Assembly (NCBI GenBank): GCA_963729875.1
Contig: CAVSPR010000004.1
Coordinates: 1,205,530-1,269,529 of the forward strand
Source: DATBSL01 sp963729875
GTDB taxonomy: Bacteria; Acidobacteriota; Vicinamibacteria; Fen-336
DNA: 64,000 bases
Reading direction: 5' to 3'
Shown here: one piece after another, positions 35,883-43,277 of the stretch
Layout of the letters: each line of letters begins with the position of its first letter
Numbering within the stretch: the first letter of the stretch is position 1
Position numbers and translations under genes: made by a program
Notes under the pieces: generated by a model
Told to the model about the DNA's origin: nothing
Seen by the model: only the letters and a program-made list of their open reading frames with translations
The model's database searches: none

Positions 35883-36278
35883 CTACCAGATCGTCTCGAC
35901 GACCCCGCTCTCCCGGATCCGCTAGTCCGCGGTGACGAGAGGGAGCCGCTCGACGATGGCGGTGGCCGCGATGAGGCGGTCGAAGGGGTCGGCGGGGAAG
36001 CCGGGCGGGAGGTGCGCGGCGACGACGGCGACGTCCGTGGTGATGTCGCGGACGCGCAGCTCCGCCTCCCGAACGAGGTCCCGGAGCCACTCGGCCGGTG
36101 GTCGAGCCGGGCGGATCTCCCCCGAGGCCGCCATCTGCGACAGCTCGAACAGGGTGGCGGACGCGACGGCGAGGCCGGAAGAGAGCCGCGCCTTCTCGAT
36201 CGACCGGTGGGCAGCCGTGGAGAGCCGCCGGGGGTGCCGGACCAGCCACGCCACGACCTGCGTGTCGAGGAGGATCAC
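35883..36278 (-). pseudogene. PIN-domain (VapC-like) toxin with an internal amber codon
   Basis: Begins at GTG 36278 (VILLDTQVVAWLV), overlapping the antitoxin stop by GTGA. PIN RNase residues visible are the first Asp (LLDTQ), the middle Glu (ATLFELSQMA) and FPADPFDRLIAATA with the third acidic site. The frame stops at TAG (35922-35924) after LPLVTAD, but the sequence beyond, RIRESGVVETIW then TAG (35883-35885), is exactly the family C-terminus. A GAG to TAG change in TADERIRES explains it. The truncated form lacks about 13 C-terminal residues, including the last conserved acidic position region, so activity is uncertain. Confidence 0.8.
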
Positions 36279-36655
36279 CGCCCGCCCCTGCCGGCTGGCC
36301 GTGCCCGCGGGGCGGCGCGCTTCTTGAGGGCCGGGGGCTGACCCAGGGTCCTCTTGCCGGAGATCGTTCCGTGCGTGCGCCACTCCCGCTCCCACGCCCG
36401 GCGCTGGGCGGCGCGCTGGCGCTCGAGCGCCTTCCACTCCTCCTCGCTCAGCGCCGGCTTCTCGAGGTCTCCGACGATCTCCATCTGGTCGGCCATGCAG
36501 CCGAAGACGCTGCGGGGAGCCGGGGGATCGGCGGGCACGAGCTTGGCGACGGGCTTGCCTCGCTTCGTGATCACGTAGGTCTCCCGCCGCTCCGCCACCC
36601 GGTCCATGAGGTGGAGGCACTTCGCCTTGAACTCGGTGGCTGCGACCCTGGTCAT
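36275..36655 (-). CDS. Phd/YefM-family antitoxin
   Basis: 126 residues. The N-terminal DNA-binding domain MTRVAATEFKAKCLHLMDRVAERRETYVITKRGKPVAKLVP is a typical Phd/YefM fold. The C-terminal part (LSEEEWKALERQRAAQRRAWEREW) is a toxin-binding helix and ends in an unusually long basic tail (ALKKRAAPRARPAGRGGR). Neutralises the PIN toxin encoded immediately downstream (GTGA overlap) and represses the operon through the palindrome upstream. Confidence 0.85.
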   Translation of the reverse strand: MTRVAATEFKAKCLHLMDRVAERRETYVITKRGKPVAKLVPADPPAPRSVFGCMADQMEIVGDLEKPALSEEEWKALERQRAAQRRAWEREWRTHGTISGKRTLGQPPALKKRAAPRARPAGRGGR

Positions 36656-36666
36656 GACCGCCTCCT

Positions 36667-36708
36667 CGAACTGGTCAGATTGTAATGACCAGTTCGCCTT
36701 CGAGTCAA
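36667..36708 (-). promoter_or_regulatory. Promoter and palindromic operator of the phd/PIN operon
   Basis: CGAACTGGTCA (36667-36677) and TGACCAGTTCG (36686-36696) are perfect inverted 11-mers with 8 bases between. On the minus strand TTGACT (36703-36708) and TACAAT (36680-36685) form -35 and -10 elements 18 bases apart, with the -10 inside the dyad. This is the classical arrangement for autorepression by a Phd-type antitoxin. Seen in sequence; regulation is inferred. Confidence 0.7.
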
Positions 36709-36824
36709 CGTCCAGGGCCCGCTCGCCCCGGGGTGCCGCCGGGGAGCGCGGTTTTCGACCCTCGCCGGGGCTGACGGGGCCGGACCCGGCCTGGCGCCGT
36801 CTTGAGCTAAACTCGTTTCCGACA

Positions 36825-36896
36825 TCCGGAGAGGGCCGGTCGCGCGTGCGGCCGGCCCCGGCAACCTGGGCGGACAACCCAAGGTGCCTTTCCGGA
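36825..36896 (+). ncRNA. SAM riboswitch-like leader (SAM-I/SAM-IV clan, variant)
   Basis: A compact structured element. P1 pairs TCCGGA (36825-36830) with TCCGGA (36891-36896). After AGAG comes P2, GGGCCGG (36833-36839) with CCGGCCC (36852-36858). The conserved core CCGGCAACC (36858-36866), a short P3 with GGG/CCC, and AAGGTGCC (36881-36888) follow. GGCAACC...AAGGUGCC is the ligand-site hallmark of SAM-I/IV riboswitches. The usual GAGGGA kink-turn part of SAM-I is missing, so it resembles the SAM-I/IV variant group. A CCCGGG/CCCGGG hairpin (36897-36919) follows. The operon downstream ends with an S-adenosylmethionine synthetase gene, which supports the call. Confidence 0.7.
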
Positions 36897-36999
36897 CCCG
36901 GGAGGCGTGAGCGCCCGGGCCTGGGAGATGTGGCCCCGACGGCCGAGAGGCCGAACGGGGCAACGAAGTGTCCGGCGCGGAAGCCCCGCGCTTCCGGGT

Positions 37000-37020
37000 G
37001 TCTTCTCGAGGAGAGAAGAC
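37000..37020 (+). promoter_or_regulatory. Hairpin holding the ribosome-binding site of the AAA+ gene
   Basis: GTCTTCTC (37000-37007) pairs perfectly with GAGAAGAC (37013-37020), leaving GAGGA in the loop. The Shine-Dalgarno-like GAGGAGAG is thus in the loop and 3' arm, four bases before ATG 37025. It could serve as the expression platform for the riboswitch upstream by masking the ribosome site; an alternative pairing partner is not obvious. Confidence 0.45.
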
Positions 37021-37024
37021 GCCC

Positions 37025-38440
37025 ATGACCCGAACCCCCGTCGCCCCGGCTCCCGGCGGTCTCCTGCGCGCCCTCGGCATCGCCGGGTGGGGCGCCCTCG
37101 AGCCGGCGATCCTGGCCGCGCTGGCCACCGAGTCGCCGATCCTCCTGATCGGGCCCCACGGCAGCGCGAAGACGCTGCTGCTCCAGCGCCTGGCGGAAGC
37201 CCTCGACCTCGCCTTTCGCCACTACAACGCCTCCACCCTCAGCTTCGACGACCTGCTGGGCTACCCGGTCCCGCAGGACGGGCGCCTCGTCTACCTCCAG
37301 ACCCCGGCCACCATCTGGGAGGCGGAGGCGGTCCTCTTCGACGAGGTCTCCCGCTGCCGCCCCGAGCTCCAGAACAAGCTGTTCTCCCTCGTCCACGAGC
37401 GCGTGGCCCAGGGCCTGCCGCTCACACGGCTGCGGCACCGCTGGGCGGCGATGAACCCGCCGCCGGGCGAGGGCGCGGGCTCGCGCGACGCCGTCTCGTA
37501 CGAGGGGGCCGAGCCGCTCGACGTCGCCCTCGCCGACCGCTTCGCCTTCGTCCTCGAGGTGCCGGCGCTGGGGCAGCTGGGTGAAGAGGACCGGCGCTCG
37601 GTGCTGCTCGGCGGTGGGCGCCCGTCGCCCGACGGGGCGGAGAGGCTGCGCGGGGCCGTCGATCGCTGCCGGGCCCTCCTGTCCACGACCGGATCCGAGC
37701 TGAAGGCGCGAGCCGCGGACTACGTGGACGTCCTGGCCGCGAAGCTCGCGGCCGCCGGACACCCGCTCTCCACCCGGCGGGCGGTGGCCCTCGTCGGCAA
37801 CATCGCGTCGCTCCGGGCGGCGCAGCAGGCCGTCGGAGAGGACGTCGACCTCGAGGACGTGTTCTATTCGGCCGCGCGCTTCTCGCTGCCCGACGCGGCG
37901 TGGGGCCGCCCGGTCGAGGGCCACGTCCTCCTGGCCGCCCACCGCGCCGCGTGGGAGGCCGCGCGGCTCGCCGCGGGGTCGCCCGAGCGGGCGCTCCTCG
38001 CCGAGACCGACCCCCTGCGGCGCATCGCGCTCGCACTGACGCTCGACCTGCCGGCCTCCGAGGCCGGCGCCGTCATCGCCGACGGCTTCTCGTCCCTGCC
38101 GCGCGGCGAGCGGCTCGTCACCTCGGCCGTCCTCTTCCCGCGCCTGGCGAAGCGGAAGGACCTGCCGGCCAGCGCGCTGGAGGCCGTGGCCGAGGCCTAC
38201 GCCGCCGTGGCCCGCGGCGGCCGCGCGCACGTGACCGTCCGCCAGGGCGGCCGCGACTGGAAGCGCGAGATCCTCGGGACCCGCCTCGCGACCCTCGACC
38301 CGAAGTCCGCGCGTGACCGCGTCTTGCAGAACGCCGCCGCCGTCCTGATGGCCGACGACGAGCGCTTCGACCTCGACGCCCTCGTTGGCGCCTGGGAGAA
38401 GGCCCGCGCCGTCCTGTCGCGGGAGGGGGTGGCGGCATGA
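37025..38440 (+). CDS. AAA+ ATPase of the MoxR/RavA type
   Basis: 471 residues. Walker A LIGPHGSAKTLLLQRLA (about residues 41-57) and Walker B AVLFDEVSRCRPELQNKLFSLVHER (about 104-128) are followed by WAAMNPPPG (sensor 1) and DVALADRFAFVLEVP. The C-terminal half is helical with no known motif. MoxR/RavA ATPases remodel VWA partner proteins; a VWA/peptidase protein is encoded two genes downstream. ATG 37025 was chosen; an in-frame GTG at 36968 lies before the hairpin. First of four genes with 4-base ATGA overlaps. Confidence 0.85.
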   Translation: MTRTPVAPAPGGLLRALGIAGWGALEPAILAALATESPILLIGPHGSAKTLLLQRLAEALDLAFRHYNASTLSFDDLLGYPVPQDGRLVYLQTPATIWEAEAVLFDEVSRCRPELQNKLFSLVHERVAQGLPLTRLRHRWAAMNPPPGEGAGSRDAVSYEGAEPLDVALADRFAFVLEVPALGQLGEEDRRSVLLGGGRPSPDGAERLRGAVDRCRALLSTTGSELKARAADYVDVLAAKLAAAGHPLSTRRAVALVGNIASLRAAQQAVGEDVDLEDVFYSAARFSLPDAAWGRPVEGHVLLAAHRAAWEAARLAAGSPERALLAETDPLRRIALALTLDLPASEAGAVIADGFSSLPRGERLVTSAVLFPRLAKRKDLPASALEAVAEAYAAVARGGRAHVTVRQGGRDWKREILGTRLATLDPKSARDRVLQNAAAVLMADDERFDLDALVGAWEKARAVLSREGVAA

Positions 38441-38904
38441 GGATGTTCGTCCTCAACAACATGTCCGTGCCGTCGACGTCGCGGATCGCGGTGGCGAGGG
38501 TTTTCCACCCCGGCCTGCGATTCCGCGTGGGCCTCTCGTGGCAGGCGAGCCGCGCCCGCGTCTCGCTGCGCGAGCGGCTGGGGCGGCGGGGCTGGCGCGC
38601 CGCCTGGGACATCCTCGCGGCGGTCGGCGACGCGCCGGCGCGGGCGGGCCGGGCGCGGCGAGAGCCCGAGGCCCTGGAGCAGCACCTCGAGGAGGCGCTC
38701 GGAAGGGCCGGCGTCCCCGACCGCGTCGGCGTTTTCCTCGAGGAGGACATCGGCGAGGAGACGAGCCCGCTCCTGCCGCCGGCCGCGGCCCTCGCCGTCC
38801 TCGCGCGACGGTCGGGGCCCCTCTACCTCCCGACCCGCCGCCTCGAGCCGTCGCTCGTGGACCCGCACGCGCTCGTCCTTTTCTTCCCGGAGGAAGCCGA
38901 ATGA
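38437..38904 (+). CDS. Hypothetical protein in the AAA+/VWA/MetK operon
   Basis: 155 residues, unrecognised. FVLNNMSVPSTSRIAVARVFHPGLRFRVGLSW looks like beta strands, followed by Arg-rich helices (RARVSLRERLGRRGWRAAWDILAAVG) and an Ala-rich end (PPAAALAVLARRSGPLYLPTRRLEPSLVDPHALVLFFPEE). ATG overlaps the AAA+ stop and its TGA overlaps the next ATG, so it is translated with both and is probably part of the same complex. Confidence 0.65.
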   Translation: MRMFVLNNMSVPSTSRIAVARVFHPGLRFRVGLSWQASRARVSLRERLGRRGWRAAWDILAAVGDAPARAGRARREPEALEQHLEEALGRAGVPDRVGVFLEEDIGEETSPLLPPAAALAVLARRSGPLYLPTRRLEPSLVDPHALVLFFPEEAE

Positions 38905-40268
38905 CCACCACCGCCGGAGCCGACGGCCTCGTCCGCCGCGTCCTCGACGCCGTGCCCGCGCGCAGCCACGCGCTGGGCGCCCTTCTCTCGCTCTTCCGTG
39001 TCGAGGCGAGCGAGGACGTGCCGACCGCCTGCGTGACCTGCGAGCGCCGGCCCACCCTGCGCGTCAACCCGCGCTTCGTGGAGGAGCACTGCCGGACGGA
39101 CGCGCACCTCTTCCTCCTCGTGATGCACGAGCTGCACCACGTGCTGCTCGGGCACACCCGCCTGTTCCCGCGGGCGACGCCCGCCCACAACATCGCCTTC
39201 GACGCCGTGATCAACGCGCTTCTCTGCGCGCGGTTCCCCGAGGAGGCCTACACGTCGTTCTTCACGCAGCAGTACGGGCAGGCGACAGGGGCGCTCCGCC
39301 TCCTCGCGCCGCCGGGCCGCCCGCAGGTCGAGCCCCCGCGCCTCGCCGCGCTGCACGAGGCGCTGTACGAGGGCCGCGCGACGGCCGACGAGGTCTTCCA
39401 CGCGATCGTGAAGGAGGTCGAGGTGACGCCGGAGTCGCTGGCCGCGCTCCTGGGCTCGCACGGGGGCTGGGGGGACGCCTGGGGCGGAGAGTGGGGCACC
39501 GAGGGTCCGGCGGACCCCGCGGTCGTGGACGCCATCCGCCGCATCGTCGAGAAGTGGCCCCCGCCCGACAAGGCGGTACGCGGGCGGAGCCTGGCCGACC
39601 TCATGAGGGCCTTGACGGTCGCAAGGTCGTGCGAAGTGAACCCCGCCGTCCTCGCTGCGACCCGACGGGCGCTTCTGGGTGCGGCCGACCGCCGGTGGAA
39701 GGAGGCGCGGCGCGTCGCAGGGCCGAGGCCGGCCCTTCTCCCGCTGCCGGACGCCGGGGACCGTCGGGCCGGCGTCGCGCGTGCGCTGGGAACGACCCCG
39801 CTGCTCTATCGGTCGATGCTGTGGGACAGGCGCGGCGGCCGCGAGGGCGCGGCCCACGTGTACCTCGACGTCAGCGGCTCGATGGACCCGTGGATCGAAG
39901 ACCTGTACGGGGCGCTCGCGACGCTGCGGCGCCACGTCGCGAGGGACGTGCACCTCTTCTCGACGCGCGTGGAGACGGTCCCACTGAGAGCCCTTCTCGA
40001 GGGCCGGCGGCCCACGACCGGAGGTACCGACCTCGCGTGTGCCCTGGACCACGCGATCGCGGGGCGCGCGCGGCGCGTCCTGCTCGTCACCGACGGCTAC
40101 CTCGGGCAGCCCGCCCCCGAGCTTCTCCGCGCCGTCGAGCGGCGCGGTCTCGAGGTCCGCGCGCTCCTGACCCCCGGCGGCTGGCGGCGAGACATTGAGC
40201 CCCTGGCCGTCCGCATCGAAGAGCTGCCCCCGCGCCACGCGGGCGGACAGCAGAGGAGGAATGCATGA
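38901..40268 (+). CDS. Zinc metallopeptidase-like and VWA protein (DUF2201 type)
   Basis: 455 residues. The N-terminal half carries HELHHVLLGH (about residues 76-85), an HExxH zinc site with a third His, and CVTCERRPTLRVNP (about 44). The C-terminal half is a VWA domain with MIDAS motif VYLDVSGSMDPWIEDLYGA (about 315) and later TGGTDLACALDHAI and LLVTDGYLGQ. This is the architecture of DUF2201-type proteins, the usual clients of AAA+ MoxR-like ATPases such as the one encoded two genes upstream. Joined by ATGA to both neighbours. Confidence 0.82.
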   Translation: MTTTAGADGLVRRVLDAVPARSHALGALLSLFRVEASEDVPTACVTCERRPTLRVNPRFVEEHCRTDAHLFLLVMHELHHVLLGHTRLFPRATPAHNIAFDAVINALLCARFPEEAYTSFFTQQYGQATGALRLLAPPGRPQVEPPRLAALHEALYEGRATADEVFHAIVKEVEVTPESLAALLGSHGGWGDAWGGEWGTEGPADPAVVDAIRRIVEKWPPPDKAVRGRSLADLMRALTVARSCEVNPAVLAATRRALLGAADRRWKEARRVAGPRPALLPLPDAGDRRAGVARALGTTPLLYRSMLWDRRGGREGAAHVYLDVSGSMDPWIEDLYGALATLRRHVARDVHLFSTRVETVPLRALLEGRRPTTGGTDLACALDHAIAGRARRVLLVTDGYLGQPAPELLRAVERRGLEVRALLTPGGWRRDIEPLAVRIEELPPRHAGGQQRRNA

Positions 40269-41500
40269 GCGACCGACTCCGTTTCGCCGAGGCCGTGTGC
40301 GCGGGCCACCCCGACCGCCTGGCCGACACCATCGCCGACCGCATCGTGAGGCTGGCCACGTCGCGCGACCCCGATGCCCTCGTCGGCGTCGAGGTCGCTC
40401 TCCACCGGAACGCCGTGTTCGTGGACGGCCGCGTGGCGGCGGGGAGGGAGCGCGCCCTCGTCGAGGAAGGCGAGATCGTGGCCCTCGTGCGCCAGGCGTT
40501 CGCCGACGCCGGCTACGGCACGACCCCGTCCGGGGTGTTCCTGCCGGACCCCGCGTCCCTCGAGGTGCGGACCGACCTCTGCCTCGGCCCGCTGCCGGAG
40601 GACGAGCGCGCGATCCGCGACGTGAGCGACGACCAGGCCATCTGCGTCGGCCACGCGGTGTGGGGCCGGCGCGCCGGCCACCGTCCCCTCGAGCAGGCCC
40701 TGGCGACCGACTTCGCGAAGGCTCTGGAGAGGCTGCGGGTCGAGCGGCCCGAGCTGGGCCTGGGCCCCGACGGCAAGACGCTCGTGACCGTGAGGGGCCG
40801 CCGGCTCGTCGGCGTCTCGCTCTCGATCCACCACGCTCCTGGGACCGACTGGGTGGCCCTCACCCGCGAGGCGCGGGCCGCGTGCGAGGCGGTGGCGTGG
40901 GAGTACGTCGACGCGGGGGAGCTCGCGCTGCTTGGGCCGGAGGTCGACTGGCTCGTCAACGGGGCCGGGGCGTTCGAGATCGGTGGGCCCGGCGGCGACA
41001 ACGGCCTCTCGGGCAAGAAGCTCGTCGCGCAGGCGTACGGCAGCGCGGTGCCCATCGGCGGGGGAGCGACCTTCGGGAAGGACCCGCACAAGGTGGACCC
41101 GCGGGGTCAGGCCCTCGCGCAACAGATGGCCTACGAGGCGGTCTGCCGGGGATCGGCCAGGGAGGCGACGGTGTGGCTCGCCTACCGGCCGGGCGACCTC
41201 ACGCCGCGCTGGATCGAGGTCGCGACGGTCCCCTCCGCCGCCTTCAGGGCGTCGGGGACCAGGCGGGCGCCTCGCGCGCGATGCGGGCCCGCCAGTTGCC
41301 GACCCACGGCCACAGCGCCGGCTCGCCGAGGTCGACCGTGGCCAGGACGACCTCCGGGTCGGCCTTCGCGTCGGCGATCCGCTCGCCCTTGCGGTCGAAG
41401 ATGCCGGTCCGGAAGTCGTAGCCGCTCGCCACCACGTGGACCTGGTTCTCGATCGCCCGCGCCTGCACCAGCGCCTCGACCCCGCCCGCGATCGGCATGA
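40265..41500 (+). CDS. Divergent S-adenosylmethionine synthetase, C-terminus uncertain
   Basis: The three MAT domains are recognisable: FAEAVCAGHPDRLADTIADRIV (residues 7-28, catalytic His), DVSDDQAICVGHAVWG (about 120) and NGAGAFEIGGPGGDNGLSGKKLV with IGGGATFGKDPHKVDPRG (about 237-281), the signature loop. It is clearly divergent from housekeeping MetK. From about residue 335 the frame becomes Arg/Pro-rich and reads antisense to the nitrilase gene, so either the true protein ends near 41250 through a frameshift or it has lost the normal C-terminus. ATG overlaps the VWA stop. The SAM-type leader of the operon fits this product. Confidence 0.75.
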   Translation: MSDRLRFAEAVCAGHPDRLADTIADRIVRLATSRDPDALVGVEVALHRNAVFVDGRVAAGRERALVEEGEIVALVRQAFADAGYGTTPSGVFLPDPASLEVRTDLCLGPLPEDERAIRDVSDDQAICVGHAVWGRRAGHRPLEQALATDFAKALERLRVERPELGLGPDGKTLVTVRGRRLVGVSLSIHHAPGTDWVALTREARAACEAVAWEYVDAGELALLGPEVDWLVNGAGAFEIGGPGGDNGLSGKKLVAQAYGSAVPIGGGATFGKDPHKVDPRGQALAQQMAYEAVCRGSAREATVWLAYRPGDLTPRWIEVATVPSAAFRASGTRRAPRARCGPASCRPTATAPARRGRPWPGRPPGRPSRRRSARPCGRRCRSGSRSRSPPRGPGSRSPAPAPAPRPRPRSA

Positions 41501-42509
41501 GGATCACCTCGGCGCCGCGCGCGGCGAGCGAGTGCGCGACCTCGGGGTAGCTCGAGTCCCAGCAGATCATCAGGCCCACGCGGCCGAAGTCGGTGTCGAA
41601 GACCGGCGTGTCCGAGCCGGGGGTGAGCCCGCCCTCGATCTCCTCGTCGGGCAGGCTCATCTTGCGGTAGCGCCCGGCGAGCGAGCCGTCGCGGGCGACG
41701 AGCACGGCCGTGTTGTAGACCCGGGCGCCCTCGCGCTCGTAGATCCCCGCCACGATCCAGACCTTCAGCCGCTGAGCGAGCGCGCCGAGGAAGGCGGTGG
41801 TCGGGCCCGGGACGGTTTCGGCTGCCTGGACGTACGCGAGCCCGTTGCCGGCGGTCGTGATCCCCTCCGGCAGGCACACGATGTCGGCCCCCTTCGCGGC
41901 GGCCTCCTCGACGAGGCGGACGAAGCGCTCGCGGCTCTCGGCGACGGACGCGGTGCCCCGCGGGCGGTGGTTGACCGCGGCGAGGGTCACGCGTCGCGGC
42001 CCGGGCAGGGGCGCCTCTCGCAGGGCCGCGTCCCGCCACAGCACCTCGCCGGTCGCGGTCCAGCGCAGGTGCAGCTCGAGGCGCGCTCCCGCCGCCGTCT
42101 CGGGCGCACGGTAGACGCCCGCGACGGTCGTCCAGCCGTCTGCCCCGACGGGGCCGACGAGCGGGTACTCCATCGGCCGCATCGCCTGGCCCGACGCATC
42201 GAGCCACGCGAGCCGCGCGAGCACGCTCCGGGCGGGGGAGGCGACGCCCTGCGCGCGGTAGGCGGCGGAGAACGCGTAGGTCCTCTCCGGGACGACGCGC
42301 ACCTCGCGGACCCACCGGCCATCCACTGCGTCGTCCCCGCGCCCGGCGAGCCCCAGGCGCAGCCCGCCGTCGGCGTCGCGCTCCGAGAAGGTGCGCGGGG
42401 CGATCTCCTCGCGCGCGGCGTAGGGCCGCCAGCCGTCCGTGGTTACGTCCTGGCCGGCTGCGGAGGCGGCCAGGGAGAGAAGGATGAGGGAACCGAAGCG
42501 CGGTCGCAT
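41244..42509 (-). CDS. Exported carbon-nitrogen hydrolase (nitrilase superfamily)
   Basis: 421 residues. A signal peptide (SLILLSLAASAAGQD) is followed by about 140 residues of beta-sandwich, perhaps carbohydrate-binding-like, then the nitrilase domain from RRVTLAAVNHRPRG. The catalytic triad is visible: Glu in ADIVCLPEGIT (about residue 212), Lys in GRYRKMSLPDEE (about 287) and Cys in VGLMICWDSSYPEVA (about 325). It hydrolyses non-peptide C-N bonds such as amides; a periplasmic location is unusual. Its 3' end is overlapped by the read-through tail of the MAT-like gene. Confidence 0.85.
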   Translation of the reverse strand: MRPRFGSLILLSLAASAAGQDVTTDGWRPYAAREEIAPRTFSERDADGGLRLGLAGRGDDAVDGRWVREVRVVPERTYAFSAAYRAQGVASPARSVLARLAWLDASGQAMRPMEYPLVGPVGADGWTTVAGVYRAPETAAGARLELHLRWTATGEVLWRDAALREAPLPGPRRVTLAAVNHRPRGTASVAESRERFVRLVEEAAAKGADIVCLPEGITTAGNGLAYVQAAETVPGPTTAFLGALAQRLKVWIVAGIYEREGARVYNTAVLVARDGSLAGRYRKMSLPDEEIEGGLTPGSDTPVFDTDFGRVGLMICWDSSYPEVAHSLAARGAEVILMPIAGGVEALVQARAIENQVHVVASGYDFRTGIFDRKGERIADAKADPEVVLATVDLGEPALWPWVGNWRARIAREAPAWSPTP

Positions 42510-42512
42510 GGC

Positions 42513-42944
42513 TCAGTCCGCGTTGGAGACGAATGGGCTGACGACGCGGACGGAGTCGTAGACCTGCCCGTGGCCCAGGTCCTCTGAGTAGAGCGTTTCG
42601 GCCCCACTGGCGTGCGCGGACTGGATGATCAGGGCGTCCCAGAACGAGATCTCGTGCCGCTCCGCAATCGCGATGGCATCGAGAATCGACTCTCCGGTGT
42701 TCACCACGACGTCCCACCGGAGATAGTCCGCCACGACGGCGCGCGCCTCGTCCACGGGGAGCGGGCGTCCCGCCTTGCGTCGCAGCGACACGTAGAGCTC
42801 CTGGAGGACCTGGGTGCTGATCGCAGCGCTGCGCTCTTCCCAGAGTCGCTCCACCAGAGACTGCGCAGCCTGGTGCTTCGCTCCCGTCGAGACGTCGTGG
42901 GCGTAGACCAGGACGTTCGTGTCGACGAAGAACCTAACGCTCAT
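42513..42944 (-). CDS. PIN-domain toxin (VapC-like)
   Basis: 143 residues. Acidic residues of the RNase site are VRFFVDTNVLVYAHD (first Asp), ISTQVLQELYVSLRR (Glu) and ERHEISFWDALIIQSAH (third Asp). The protein ends VRVVSPFVSNAD. Likely cleaves tRNA or rRNA when free of antitoxin. ATG 42944 lies 11 bases inside the upstream antitoxin gene. It lies 3 bases after the nitrilase gene start on the same strand. Confidence 0.88.
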   Translation of the reverse strand: MSVRFFVDTNVLVYAHDVSTGAKHQAAQSLVERLWEERSAAISTQVLQELYVSLRRKAGRPLPVDEARAVVADYLRWDVVVNTGESILDAIAIAERHEISFWDALIIQSAHASGAETLYSEDLGHGQVYDSVRVVSPFVSNAD

Positions 42945-43173
42945 GGAGCTCGTCCCTGGTGCGGGGCGGAGTCCACTGCAGGTCGAAACCCTTGCGCAGG
43001 CGGGCGACAGCACGACGTCGCGCGACGTCGTAGGCCCTGTGGCCGCGCACGAGCTCCTCCAGGCGGCCGCGAAGCAGCGCACTGACAGACGTGCCTTCCG
43101 CTGCGGCGAGGATACGCGCCTCCCGAAGAAGGCCGGCGTCTATCGTCAACGTGACATTGGCCTTGGCAGCCAT
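42934..43173 (-). CDS. Antitoxin of the PIN pair, ribbon-helix-helix type
   Basis: 79 residues. MAAKANVTLTIDAGLLREARILAAAEGTSVSALLRGRLEEL is a ribbon-helix-helix fold (strand VTLTID then two helices); the C-terminus RRRAVARLRKGFDLQWTPPRTRDELHER wraps the toxin. Overlaps the PIN gene by 11 bases. The sequence 43174-43277 upstream contains the presumed promoter (TGTAGCACGTAAACCTGTG region) but no further gene. Confidence 0.8.
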   Translation of the reverse strand: MAAKANVTLTIDAGLLREARILAAAEGTSVSALLRGRLEELVRGHRAYDVARRRAVARLRKGFDLQWTPPRTRDELHER

Positions 43174-43277
43174 CGGAGATCCTCCTGGCTCACGCAAGAC
43201 CAGTGTAGCACGTAAACCTGTGTTGCCCGGGTCTCGATCCAAAGCTCGACCTCCGATGGGAAGATCCGCTTTGGCCG

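Noticed and set aside
36930..36960. CCCC-GGCC-gaga-GGCC-GGGG hairpin as a terminator
   Set aside because: No T tract follows; it lies within the leader between aptamer and start codon and may be part of it, but I cannot assign it a role.
41250..41500. The C-terminal tail of the MAT-like gene as a real domain
   Set aside because: It is antisense to the conserved end of the nitrilase gene and consists almost only of Arg, Pro, Ala, Gly and Ser.
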